A DNA stretch of 64,000 bases from M55B177 sp034722275 (GCA_034722275.1 JAYENW010000020.1:11378-75377); one strand, 5' to 3'. Shown: positions 42,228-50,836, numbered from the stretch's first letter. The notes: generated by a model from the sequence alone, not told the origin. A program made the numbers and translations.

Positions 42228-43709
42228 GTGAATCTGAAGGAGATGCTGGAGGGAACTGCCCGCGAAGTACCACAAAAGACGGCTATTGTTCTTGATTCCC
42301 ACAGGGTTACTTATGGAGAATTAGAGGAAACTTCCAACAGGGTGGCTAATGCGCTCATAGAGCTTGGGGTGGAGAGAAATGACCGTGTAGCTATTTTGAT
42401 GTCTCATAGCCCTGGGTGGGTCATCAATTATTTCGGTGTTATTAAAGCTGGTGGGGTAGCTGTTCTGCTAAGTTCCATGCTCAAAGCGCCCGAGCTTGAT
42501 TCTTTCTTGCGTGACTCTGATACTGAAATCCTGATAACGGAAAAAAGCTTTCTGCCAATTCTTCCCACGAGTTTGCCTGCTGCGGTAAAGCAGGTTCTCG
42601 AGGTGGATGGAAATCATTATCAAATGATGCTAGCCAGGAGTTCTGCTATATCGCCTGATATTGATATAAAGGATGACGATGAAGCTACTGTCATGTGCGT
42701 CGCTGGTGTGCTGGGAAAACAGAGGGGTGTAGTGCATACGCATGCTTCTCTCACAGGGCCTCTTAGTATAATTTCCACGGGCATAGGACGGAGCAGAGAA
42801 GATGTCGTCGTAGACCCCATTCCCTTTTTCTATCTTCTGGGATTGGGTGAGGTTCTTCTGGGTTCCATTAAGGAAGGGTCCACTATAGTAATCGTTCCTC
42901 ATTTCAGCCCGAGAGAGGTTTTGGAAGTCATAGAGAGAGAAAGAGGCAGCATCCTTTTCGGAGTTCCGGCAATATATAATACTCTGGCCATGGTGCGTGA
43001 TGAGGTTATCAAGAACTATGACATCAGTTCATTACGAGTAGCTTCCAGCGCAGGCGCAAAATCGTCTCCAGACCTGATGAAGATGCTGGAAGATAAATTC
43101 AATTTAGTTTTTTGTGAGACATATGGTCTTTCTGAAAGCTTTGTTGTCTCTATGAGTACTCTTGATAACCATAAACTGGGGGCGGTAGGCAAGCCAATTT
43201 GTAGCCTCAAGATAGTGGATGATGATGGAAACGAAGTTACTCAAGGTGAAATAGGGGAAGCTGTCTTCAAAGTCCCCTGGATAGTGAAGGGATATTATAA
43301 GGCGCCTGATCTCACCGCCCAGGTTATCAGAAATGGTTGGTTTCATACCGGAGATTTGGTCAGGATGGATGAAAATGGTTATCTTGAGTATGTGGAGAAG
43401 AAGTCATTTGTAATAGTGACTCCAAAAGGGCTGAAAATTTCTCCCTGGGAGGTTGAAGATGTGCTTTTGAGGTATCCTGCTGTGTCTGCAGCAGCCTGTG
43501 TGGGTGTTAAAAATGGACGGGTTGATGAGATTCCCACAGCTTTCATAGTGCTTAAAGAAGGACAAAATGTTACTGTAGAAGAGTTAGCCAGTTTTTGCCA
43601 GCAAAATCTGGCTAATTTTAAGCAGCCAGAACAAATCAAGTTTGTGGATAGCATACCCAAGACTGGCTCGGGAGAAATTGATAGGCGGTGGCTTAAAGAG
43701 AAAGGGTAG
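42228..43709 (+). CDS. Acyl-CoA ligase (ANL superfamily) homologue lacking key catalytic residues
   Basis: A 493-residue protein with the full ANL layout: VTYGELEETSNRVANAL, KAGGVAVLLS, A5-like CETYGLSES, GWFHTGDLVRMDENGYLEYV, and a C-terminal domain. But the ATP loop, usually TSGTTGxPKG, reads CVAGVLGKQRG at residues 157-167; the hinge region DRxKD is EKKSFVIV; and the essential A10 Lys is Glu483 (SGEIDRR). Adenylation as in normal members looks impossible or strongly altered. It may be a pseudoenzyme, a CoA-thioester partner or a binding subunit. The neighbours are lipid genes. Confidence 0.85.
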   Translation: MNLKEMLEGTAREVPQKTAIVLDSHRVTYGELEETSNRVANALIELGVERNDRVAILMSHSPGWVINYFGVIKAGGVAVLLSSMLKAPELDSFLRDSDTEILITEKSFLPILPTSLPAAVKQVLEVDGNHYQMMLARSSAISPDIDIKDDDEATVMCVAGVLGKQRGVVHTHASLTGPLSIISTGIGRSREDVVVDPIPFFYLLGLGEVLLGSIKEGSTIVIVPHFSPREVLEVIERERGSILFGVPAIYNTLAMVRDEVIKNYDISSLRVASSAGAKSSPDLMKMLEDKFNLVFCETYGLSESFVVSMSTLDNHKLGAVGKPICSLKIVDDDGNEVTQGEIGEAVFKVPWIVKGYYKAPDLTAQVIRNGWFHTGDLVRMDENGYLEYVEKKSFVIVTPKGLKISPWEVEDVLLRYPAVSAAACVGVKNGRVDEIPTAFIVLKEGQNVTVEELASFCQQNLANFKQPEQIKFVDSIPKTGSGEIDRRWLKEKG

Positions 43710-43861
43710 GCTAAATTCTCCTTCATCACATATACTGTAGTGACCAGGATTGATTGTTCCCAGCCCTTCATAGAGCTTGGCATTAGAGGCCTTCAACAGG
43801 ATAAATCTCGCTGTGTTAAAGCTGTTTGGGGTTTTAGCGAATTGATTTCTGATGAAGTAAT

Positions 43862-44551
43862 TTGATGTTAATTAACGTTGCATTTATTGCAGGCAGTTAC
43901 CTTTTCGGCGCTCTTCCCTTTACGACTGCTCTGGCTAAAGCGAGTGGTTTGGATTTGTCTCAGGAAAGAGACTTGCATATTGCCTTGCAGCGTAAAGTAA
44001 GCAAGTTTCGTGCTTCACTCGCAAGCTTTGTTGATTTTATTAAAGGAAGTATCGCTGTGCTTATTGGTTTTGGCTTTAATTTGTTGCCTGCCGTCGTTGT
44101 TTTGTCCGGCGTAGCTGTCGTAGTGGGACAAATGTGGCCTCCATTTCGCAGTTGCCATGGAGAAAAAGGGAATAGTACCGGCAGCGCCGTAATAATTACC
44201 CTGGCTTTGATATATGAGGCATATATTGTTTTGATTTGCCTTGCATTCTTCGCCGTAGGTTCTGGCTTGAGGCTTATTACCTATCGACGATTTCCTGACC
44301 CCACTCATCCTGTAGCTCTGGCTTTGCCCGCAGGTATGTTTCTGGGTTTTGCTGCAGCTCCTTTGGCTTCCTGGTGTTCCGGGCAGCCAAAGAGTATCAC
44401 TTTAGGACTCCTTGCTTTATTTATCATCATCGTCGCACGGCGTTTAACTACTTACCTCAAGGCAGATCTTAAAGCAAATCGCAGCATTTCACAAATACTG
44501 GTCAATCGTCTTCTTTTCGACCAGTCATTTCTGGAGAAAGCACAGAAGTAA
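43862..44551 (+). CDS. PlsY-like membrane protein with replaced catalytic motifs (paralogue 2)
   Basis: A 229-residue membrane protein closely related to that at 18156. Shared features are GALPF at the N-terminus, a SGLDLSQERDLHIALQRKVSK loop in place of the PlsY phosphate loop, VVVGQMWPPFRSCHGEKGN in place of GHxxP...GGKG, and a tail RRLTTYLKADL with VNRLLFDQSF. Two copies keeping the same replacements indicates a conserved subfamily rather than decay. ATG 43865 or TTG/ATG 43862 region; the start used is 43862. Followed by degV after 76 bp. Confidence 0.72.
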   Translation: MMLINVAFIAGSYLFGALPFTTALAKASGLDLSQERDLHIALQRKVSKFRASLASFVDFIKGSIAVLIGFGFNLLPAVVVLSGVAVVVGQMWPPFRSCHGEKGNSTGSAVIITLALIYEAYIVLICLAFFAVGSGLRLITYRRFPDPTHPVALALPAGMFLGFAAAPLASWCSGQPKSITLGLLALFIIIVARRLTTYLKADLKANRSISQILVNRLLFDQSFLEKAQK

Positions 44552-44627
44552 CTCTTGTAATCGCTCTTTCTTGACAGATTAATTCCTTCGAGCTAACCTA
44601 TTTACCTAGTTATTCGAGGTATAAAGT

Positions 44628-45491
44628 ATGGATAAGGTAGCTATCGTTACTGACAGCGCTGCCTGCTTGCCTGAAGATGTGGTAAGAGAGTATGGCATCG
44701 AAGTTGTGCCTCTGAGATTTATCTATGCTGGTAAAGTTTACCGGGATGGGATAGATATAACCCCAGACAAAATCTATCGCATCTTTCCTCGAGCCAAGAA
44801 TTTGCCTACTACTTCGTCGCCTTCTCCAGGAAATTATTATGAGGCTTTAGAAAAAGTAGCTCAAAAACATAGCAAAGTTTTAGTAATAACACTGTCTTCT
44901 AAATTCAGCATGGCATTTGATTCAGCGAAAATTGCTGCCAAGATAGCTGAGGAAAAGCTGAAAAACATTGTTGTTGAAGTGGTTGATTGTGGTACTGCTG
45001 CTGGAGCTCAAGGACTTGTTGTTTTAGCAGCGGCTAAAGCAGCGAGAGTAGAAGGAAGCCTGACCAAGGTGACCGAAGTCGCCAAAAATGTTATGTCTCG
45101 GGTTAATTTAATAGCTTTCTTGGATACGCTTTATTATCTAGCTAAAGGCGGTCGTGTGCCCAGAGTTGTTGCTTGGGCAAATTCTTTAGTTAAAATTAAG
45201 CCTATCTTTCAGATTGCTCCGCTATCGGGTGAAGCCAGCATTATGAAAATAGTCAGGACTAGGCCTGAGGCTATAAAGCAATTACTGGAGCTGGTGAAGG
45301 AAAAGGTGGAGGGAAAATCTATCCATGCTATAGTTATGCATAGCCAGAGTTTGGCTGAAGCAGAAAACTTAAAGGAACGTCTTGTGTCTCATTTCCTCTG
45401 CGACGAAATCTATATCAGTGATTTCACTCCAGTCATGGGAATACACACAGGCCCAGGTGTTTTAGGCATCGCTTTTTACACTGATGACTAG
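44628..45491 (+). CDS. DegV-family fatty-acid-binding protein (paralogue 2)
   Basis: A 287-residue FakB-like protein with IVTDSAACLPEDVVREYGI, VVPLRFIYAGKVYRDGID, the ligand loops TTSSPSPGNYYEAL and SSKFSMAFDSA, and the C-terminal GIHTGPGVLGIAF. These retain most of the fatty-acid-pocket positions that copy 1 has lost, although the usual SGTY is SMAF. The YLAKGGRVPR segment before the ligand is usual. Neighbouring PlsY-like protein and the plsX genes fit transfer of acyl groups to glycerol phosphate. Confidence 0.88.
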   Translation: MDKVAIVTDSAACLPEDVVREYGIEVVPLRFIYAGKVYRDGIDITPDKIYRIFPRAKNLPTTSSPSPGNYYEALEKVAQKHSKVLVITLSSKFSMAFDSAKIAAKIAEEKLKNIVVEVVDCGTAAGAQGLVVLAAAKAARVEGSLTKVTEVAKNVMSRVNLIAFLDTLYYLAKGGRVPRVVAWANSLVKIKPIFQIAPLSGEASIMKIVRTRPEAIKQLLELVKEKVEGKSIHAIVMHSQSLAEAENLKERLVSHFLCDEIYISDFTPVMGIHTGPGVLGIAFYTDD

Positions 45492-45646
45492 ATAGTATAT
45501 CCAAGACTAACTCGGGGAAGATTATAGCGAGTGCCATAGTAAGGGCAGACTAAACAAATAACGATAGTTCGACTTTGGGGACATACATAAGGAAGTGTTA
45601 GTGTATTGTGGTATTATCGGTCAGATTGTGCTGAAAGGAGCGTAAC

Positions 45647-47179
45647 TTGAAAATACTCTTTGTTTATCCACAGTATCCAGATACCTTCTGGAGTTTTAAG
45701 CATGCTTTAAGATTCATTTCTAAGAAGGCAAGTTTTGCCCCTTTGGGTCTACTAACTGTAGCCGCAATGCTTCCCGATGAGTGGGAGAAAAAACTTGTAG
45801 ATATGAATACAGTAACCCTGACTGATAAAGACCTCAAGTGGGCTGATTATGTGTTTATCAGCGCTATGGCAGTGCAACAAGATTCGGCGAGGGAAGTCAT
45901 TACTAGGTGTAAGAAATTCGGGACTAAGACTGTTGCCGGTGGTCCTCTTTTTAGCGCCGGATACGAAGAGTTTGGTTTTGATGATATAGACCATCTTATA
46001 TTTAATGAGGCTGAAAATATACTGCCGCTCTTTTTAGAAGATCTAGAGAAGGGATGTGCCAAGCATATTTACACATCTGAGGAACGACCAGATATAACAA
46101 AAACTCCTGTACCTTTATGGTCACTTATCGACAAGAAGAAATACCAATTAATGAGTATCCAGTATTCTCGAGGCTGCCCTTTCAACTGCGAGTTCTGTGA
46201 TATCGTTGTAATAAACGGGCATAGACCACGAACCAAAGACAAAAATCAGATAATAGCCGAACTGGACACATTATACAATTTGGGGTGGCGAGGTACCGTA
46301 TTCTTTGTTGATGATAATTTTATCGGCAACAAGCAAAAATTAAAGTCGGAAATTCTACCGACAATAATTGAATGGATGAAAGAAAAAAACAGCCCCTTTT
46401 CACTTTTTACGGAAGCATCTATAAATCTTGCCGATGATGAAGAGCTAATGCGGCTGATGGTAGAGGCAGGATTTAATATGGTATTTGTTGGCATCGAAAG
46501 CCCGAATGCAAAAAGCCTAGTTGAATGTAACAAAATGCCAAATAAAAATCGTGATTTACTGGCATCAGTTAAAAAGCTTCAAAACCACGGCTTGCAAGTG
46601 CAGGGAGGGTTTATTGTAGGTTTTGATAGTGACCCACTTTCAATTTTCAAGAGCCAAATCAGCTTCATTCAAAAGAGTGGAGTCGTTACCGCTATGGTGG
46701 GTGTGCTAATGGCTCCTCCGGGAACAAGACTATACAAACGTCTAAAAAAGGAGAAGCGCCTGCTGCCAGGAGGTACTGGTGACAATACAGACGGTTCAAC
46801 TAATTTCATTCCTAAAATGGGCCGCGAAACACTTGCTAAGGGCTATAAGCACATCTTGAGTACAATCTATTCGCCCAAGCCATACTACGAACGTATTAAA
46901 ACCTTTCTAAAAGAGTATAAACCTAAAAGCGAAAGAAAAGGTAATATTAGCCCTCGCTATATCGGAGCATTGATTAAATCTATGTGGGTTCTGGGTATCA
47001 AGGAAAAAGGGAGAAGGTACTATTGGAGGCTGTTTGTCTGGACCCTGCTGAAAAAACCCAAGTCTTTCCCTTTATCCATAACCCTTGCTATTCAGGGATT
47101 TCATTTCCGCAAAGTCACCGAGAAAATACATGTACCCCCAATTAGGGATATCCGCTGGCTAGAGCAAACAAGAACCTAA
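45647..47179 (+). CDS. Cobalamin-binding radical SAM protein with C-terminal extension (DUF4070-like)
   Basis: A 510-residue protein: B12-binding domain 1-135 (FVYPQYPDTFWSFKHALRF, KTVAGGPLFSAGYEEF), radical SAM domain with C177, C181 and C184 in YSRGCPFNCEFCDI, VFFVDDNFIGNK, EASINLADDEELMRLM, FVGIESPN, and a C-terminal region with PPGTRLYKRLKKEKRL and FIPKMGRETLAKGYKHIL, resembling DUF4070. Hopanoid C-2 methylase HpnP has this architecture, but most relatives are of unknown substrate, so HpnP should not be assumed. TTG 45647 follows AAAGGAGCG. Confidence 0.87.
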   Translation: MKILFVYPQYPDTFWSFKHALRFISKKASFAPLGLLTVAAMLPDEWEKKLVDMNTVTLTDKDLKWADYVFISAMAVQQDSAREVITRCKKFGTKTVAGGPLFSAGYEEFGFDDIDHLIFNEAENILPLFLEDLEKGCAKHIYTSEERPDITKTPVPLWSLIDKKKYQLMSIQYSRGCPFNCEFCDIVVINGHRPRTKDKNQIIAELDTLYNLGWRGTVFFVDDNFIGNKQKLKSEILPTIIEWMKEKNSPFSLFTEASINLADDEELMRLMVEAGFNMVFVGIESPNAKSLVECNKMPNKNRDLLASVKKLQNHGLQVQGGFIVGFDSDPLSIFKSQISFIQKSGVVTAMVGVLMAPPGTRLYKRLKKEKRLLPGGTGDNTDGSTNFIPKMGRETLAKGYKHILSTIYSPKPYYERIKTFLKEYKPKSERKGNISPRYIGALIKSMWVLGIKEKGRRYYWRLFVWTLLKKPKSFPLSITLAIQGFHFRKVTEKIHVPPIRDIRWLEQTRT

Positions 47180-47202
47180 CGGCTAAACGAAATTAGCCGT
47201 TA
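47177..47202 (+). terminator. Hairpin after the radical SAM gene
   Basis: TAACGGCTAA (47177-47186) and TTAGCCGTTA (47193-47202) form a perfect 10 bp stem with loop ACGAAA, starting at the stop codon. AAAATAG follows, not a T run, so termination would be weak or the element is bidirectional. Confidence 0.5.
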
Positions 47203-47262
47203 AAATAGTACTCAATCAAAGCGCACGGTTTGTTGAAAGAACTCTTGATCTGGTTCATATGA

Positions 47263-47400
47263 TTAGACACACCTCAGCTCCTTTCTTCTATTTTGCGGAG
47301 ATTGTCTCAGAAACTCCTGTGGGGTGAGGTATCCCAGTGGCGGCTCAGTTCTCGTAGAGGTGCTAGGAAGGCTCATATATCTTGGCACGATTCAAAGCTA
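47263..47400 (-). pseudogene. C-terminal remnant of an IS481/IS3-type transposase
   Basis: On the minus strand one frame reads RTEPPLGYLTPQEFLRQS and then about 15 more residues to a TAA at 47265-47263. The PPLGYLTPxEFL pattern is the C-terminal end of integrase-core transposases (normally RPHxALGYLTPxEF). The frame upstream is short and shows no DDE residues, so only a fragment remains. No terminal repeats are seen. The rest of 47203-47640 holds nothing else I can support. Confidence 0.5.
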
Positions 47401-47640
47401 AACAGCAAGGGCAAACGGTGTCCCGTTCTCCAAGATGCTGGGAATCGGAGGTAATGTGGTTGAGCGAGAGTGGTTATCTGATTTGAATTTTACCCCACCT
47501 GGTGACGCGACCAAGCAAGATGTTTTCCAAGAAGAAGGAAGCAGCCCATGCTTCCTGAGGAGGAGCTCTTTACCAGTGCATTGATAGAACAAGGGGATTG
47601 CTTGGCGTTCAGGACAATATTAAAATATGACATCATTGAA

Positions 47641-48261
47641 ATGCTAAACATCGTTATCAGCATCATAGCTGCCTATCTGCTGGGGTCTATTCCTTCAGCA
47701 TATATTGCAGGCCGACTGAAAAAGGGGATAGATATTCGCAAAGTGGGCAGCAAGAACATGGGGACATTGAATGTTTACTATGAGGTGGGATTGGCAGAAG
47801 CAGTTCTGGTACTTATAGTTGATATAGCTAAAGGTATAGGAGCGATTCTCCTGTCCCGCTGGCTGGGACTCCCCGTGATATGGCAACTTGTCACTGGATT
47901 TATGAGTGTAGCCGGTCATAGCTTCCCCATTTTCCTTCAGTTTCGTGGTGGCAAAGGCGGAGCTCCCGCTCTGGCTATCCTTCTTTTCCTCATGCCCATA
48001 GCAATCCCCATCTTCGTCGCCGTTGCCGTGATAGCTCTAATTGTTACCCGTAACTACACCTTCTGCTACAGTGTCGCCCTTATTACCTTTCCCTTTGCCG
48101 CTTGGCTGATTTATGGCTCCCAACCACTTATATTTTTCTCCATTGCGCTACTGCTCTTTCTGGGCACAAATTACATTCCCCGGTTCAAGGAAATGCATAC
48201 AAAGACTGGCGGCAGGTGGTACAAGGTCGTCAAACGAAGGAACCTCAAGGAAAGACTATAG
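47641..48261 (+). CDS. plsY: Glycerol-3-phosphate acyltransferase PlsY
   Basis: A membrane enzyme of about 206 residues transferring acyl from acyl-phosphate (made by PlsX) to glycerol 3-phosphate. It keeps motif 1 (LGSIPSAYIAGRLKKGIDIRK and GSKNMGTLN) and motif 2 (AGHSFPIFLQFRGGKGGAP); motif 3 is looser (YIPRFKEMHTKTG). It is the only one of three PlsY-like genes here with the canonical residues. The frame is open from 47548, but ATG 47641 starts at the usual position before helix 1; no clear ribosome-binding site is seen. Confidence 0.85.
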   Translation: MLNIVISIIAAYLLGSIPSAYIAGRLKKGIDIRKVGSKNMGTLNVYYEVGLAEAVLVLIVDIAKGIGAILLSRWLGLPVIWQLVTGFMSVAGHSFPIFLQFRGGKGGAPALAILLFLMPIAIPIFVAVAVIALIVTRNYTFCYSVALITFPFAAWLIYGSQPLIFFSIALLLFLGTNYIPRFKEMHTKTGGRWYKVVKRRNLKERL

Positions 48262-48474
48262 CAAGTTGTCTATTCTTCCACCCTTCTCCTTTTGACCTAA
48301 TCCCACCCCCCTTTTGGTTTTCTTATTCAACATCGTTATGTCCTCCATGTGATGAGCTTTTCACAAACATTTATAGAGGGACAAGACCGTACAAAACGAC
48401 ATCTCCAACATCAAAATACGAAAAATGCTCTCCGCAAATGTGAAGATTGATGCTCCATCCATTCGATTGCCTAG

Positions 48475-49317
48475 CTACCTCTTATCTCCCAGTATAGCTA
48501 CCAGCAAGAGACCAGGCCCGGTATGTGTGCCGATTGCTGGAGTCATTTTTGACCGATAGATACGCTCCTTGGGGAATTTAGCGCTAAGTTGCTCAAGCAG
48601 TGTCTCCGCTTCGTCGGGACAAGCAGTGTCTTCCACAGCCATGTCCTCGATGCAGGAATAGTTCATAGCGAAGCCACGTAAGTGTTTTATCGCTTTAGCT
48701 CGAAAGTATGCTCTGCCTGCGGGTTCAACCACACCATCCCTTAGGGTGATTAGTGGATTCACCCTAAGTACTGACCCTAGAAAAGTTTGAGCCTTACCAA
48801 TACGACCACCTCTGCGGAGATAGTCCAGGGTATCAAAAGTGCATAGAAAATCCACACGGGGAATAGTCTTTCGGGTTATCTCTATCACCTCGTCAAGGCT
48901 AGCGCCAGCCTGAGCTGCTTTGGCTGCCTTCATGACTATGAATCCCTCTGCCATAGTAGCCCATTCTGAGTCAATCACTTCTACCCTGCATTTTTTCTTC
49001 ATCAGCCCAACGCTTTGTTTCGCTACCTCATAGGTGCCACTGAGCTTGGAACTAAGAGTGATAGCAAGGACTTCATCCGTGTCTTCAGCCAGCTTGTCAT
49101 ATGCCTCAGCGAAGGTTCCAGGCGATGGTACTGAGGTACCTGGAAGGGTCTTGCTCTGCTTTAGTTTCTTATAGAACTGCTCAGCAGTCAAGTCAATGCT
49201 ATCGCGGTAAACCTTTTCTCCAAAGCGAACAAGTATGGGAATCACCGTAATCCCCAGCTCTTTAACCACATCAGATGGCAAATCCGCAACGCTGTCAGTT
49301 ACAATCTTCACTGTCAT
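48475..49317 (-). CDS. DegV-family fatty-acid-binding protein (paralogue 3)
   Basis: A 280-residue canonical DegV: KIVTDSVADLPSDVVKELGI, VIPILVRFGEKVYRDSID, GTSVPSPGTFAEAYDKL, the fatty-acid loop ITLSSKLSGTYEVAKQS, DYLRRGGRIGK, and the C-terminal IGTHTGPGLLLVAI. All positions expected to contact the acyl carboxylate are present, so it is the best FakB candidate of the three. It is alone on the minus strand, converging on plsY across about 210 bp with nothing else recognised. Confidence 0.9.
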   Translation of the reverse strand: MTVKIVTDSVADLPSDVVKELGITVIPILVRFGEKVYRDSIDLTAEQFYKKLKQSKTLPGTSVPSPGTFAEAYDKLAEDTDEVLAITLSSKLSGTYEVAKQSVGLMKKKCRVEVIDSEWATMAEGFIVMKAAKAAQAGASLDEVIEITRKTIPRVDFLCTFDTLDYLRRGGRIGKAQTFLGSVLRVNPLITLRDGVVEPAGRAYFRAKAIKHLRGFAMNYSCIEDMAVEDTACPDEAETLLEQLSAKFPKERIYRSKMTPAIGTHTGPGLLLVAILGDKR

Positions 49318-49663
49318 GACTTCTTAAAGTGGCGACAGGTGAGCCTGGCATTGTAAAATTGTGGAAGTTGTAGTAATCAAACCATTTGAGTCTTTGCCTG
49401 GGCTTCTTTGATAACCTGGGGGTGTTTGCCAAATATTTATATCCTGGCATCCTGCTATAAACATTTATAGTGCAGCCATTATAACACCCTTTGATAGTCT
49501 ATGTGTGTCACCCATCTATCTGGACTAGCTCAGATACGAAGTAATTTGTTTACTGCATTTCGTGCCGCAGCATTCGTAGTAATAATGATTAACATGTTGT
49601 ATTTGTGAGCGGAGAAGATAATATGTAGAATGGTGTAGTTCAGCCAATAGCGATAATCTGAGA
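49318..49663. other. Intergenic region without recognised features
   Basis: These 346 bp separate divergent degV and the MFS gene. It is AT-rich with runs such as AAATATTTATATCC and ATAAACATTTATAG, and must hold promoters for both genes. I see no convincing -35/-10 pair, RNA gene or repeat. Confidence 0.4.
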
Positions 49664-50836
49664 ATGAGCAAGCGTGAAACGCCGAAAAGGTTAGCTTTTC
49701 AGTTTATTATACTTTTAGGGATCGTCAGTTTATTTGGCGATGTTACCTACGAAGGGGCCAGGAGTATTACCGGCCCTTATTTGGCTACACTGGGAGCAAG
49801 TGCCAGCATTGTTGGATTGGTAGCTGGCATTGGTGAATTTGTTGGCTATGCCTTGCGTCTTGCCTCCGGCTATTTAGCTGACCGTACCAAAGCGTACTGG
49901 GTCTTCACATTTCTTGGCTACGGACTACTAATTTTCGTTCCTCTGCTCGCTTTTGCTGGCTATTGGCAACTTGCCGCCGTCTTCATTATCCTGGAGCGGA
50001 TGGGGAAAGCTATTAGAAGTCCGGCGAGAGATACTATACTCTCGTATGCTACCAAAGAGGTGGGGAGAGGTTGGGGATTTGGTATTCACGAGGCATTGGA
50101 TCAGGTTGGCGCCATAATTGGCCCTCTTATCTTTTCCCTTGTTTTTCTTCTTAATGGAGGCTATCGCGAAGGTTTTACTATCCTGTGGATACCTGCCTTG
50201 CTCACTTTGGCTATCCTTGCGCTAGCCAGACGGAAAGTTCCAGCACCAGAGAAGCTCGAACTTCCCAGCCAAATAGACAAACAGAATCATAAAGGCAAGC
50301 TCCCCAGGGTTTTCTGGCTCTATACTTTGTTTACTTTCTTTTCCGTGGCTGGATTCGCCAACTTCCAGTTGATTTCCTACCATCTTAAAGTCCAGTCGGT
50401 TATCCCCCTTGTGCAAATTCCCATATTTTATGCCATTGCCATGGGAGTGGATGCCTTAGTTGCCCTTATCATTGGCAAAACATACGATAAAATTGGGCTG
50501 ACATCGCTGCTGGCTGCTCCCTTACTGGCGTTGCCTATTCCTTTCCTTGCCTTTTCATATAGCTATAGTCTTGTGCTGATAGGTATCGTGTTTTGGGGGA
50601 TGGTGATGGGCATTCAGGAAACTATCATGCGCGCTGCGATTGCTGATTTAACTCACATCGAGCGCAGGGGATTTGCCTATGGCATCTTCAATACGGCTTA
50701 CGGGGCGTCCTGGTTTTTGGGGAGTTTTATTATGGGGATGTTGTATGACTTTTCCCTGACTTACTTAATCCTCTTTGCAATTGTGATGGAGTTGATTTCA
50801 GTGCCGGTATTAGTTCTGGTTAGAAGGGCAGCTTAG
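49664..50836 (+). CDS. MFS transporter
   Basis: A 390-residue twelve-helix major facilitator protein. The loop after helix 2 is GYLADRTKAYWVFTFLGYG, the family's G-x-x-x-D-R signature; RMGKAIRSPARDTILSYAT and GWGFGIHEALDQVGAIIGPL lie in the first half, and a long cytoplasmic loop (about 185-210) separates the halves. The substrate is not evident. Alone, with a palindromic sequence downstream. Confidence 0.85.
   Translation: MSKRETPKRLAFQFIILLGIVSLFGDVTYEGARSITGPYLATLGASASIVGLVAGIGEFVGYALRLASGYLADRTKAYWVFTFLGYGLLIFVPLLAFAGYWQLAAVFIILERMGKAIRSPARDTILSYATKEVGRGWGFGIHEALDQVGAIIGPLIFSLVFLLNGGYREGFTILWIPALLTLAILALARRKVPAPEKLELPSQIDKQNHKGKLPRVFWLYTLFTFFSVAGFANFQLISYHLKVQSVIPLVQIPIFYAIAMGVDALVALIIGKTYDKIGLTSLLAAPLLALPIPFLAFSYSYSLVLIGIVFWGMVMGIQETIMRAAIADLTHIERRGFAYGIFNTAYGASWFLGSFIMGMLYDFSLTYLILFAIVMELISVPVLVLVRRAA

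Noticed and set aside
42228..43709. Calling this a functional benzoate- or long-chain acyl-CoA ligase
   Set aside because: Overall similarity suggests it, but three catalytic elements including the A10 lysine are replaced, so a substrate-specific name is not justified.
45647..47179. Naming this hopanoid C-2 methylase (HpnP)
   Set aside because: Domain order is similar, but no hopanoid genes are present in the window and many relatives have unknown substrates.
47398..47592. A 64-residue minus-strand frame near the transposase remnant
   Set aside because: No transposase or other family feature; its frame is not continuous with the remnant.
48102..48443. A 113-residue plus-strand frame
   Set aside because: It overlaps the end of plsY in another frame and has low-quality, Cys/Pro/Ser-rich composition typical of a shadow frame.
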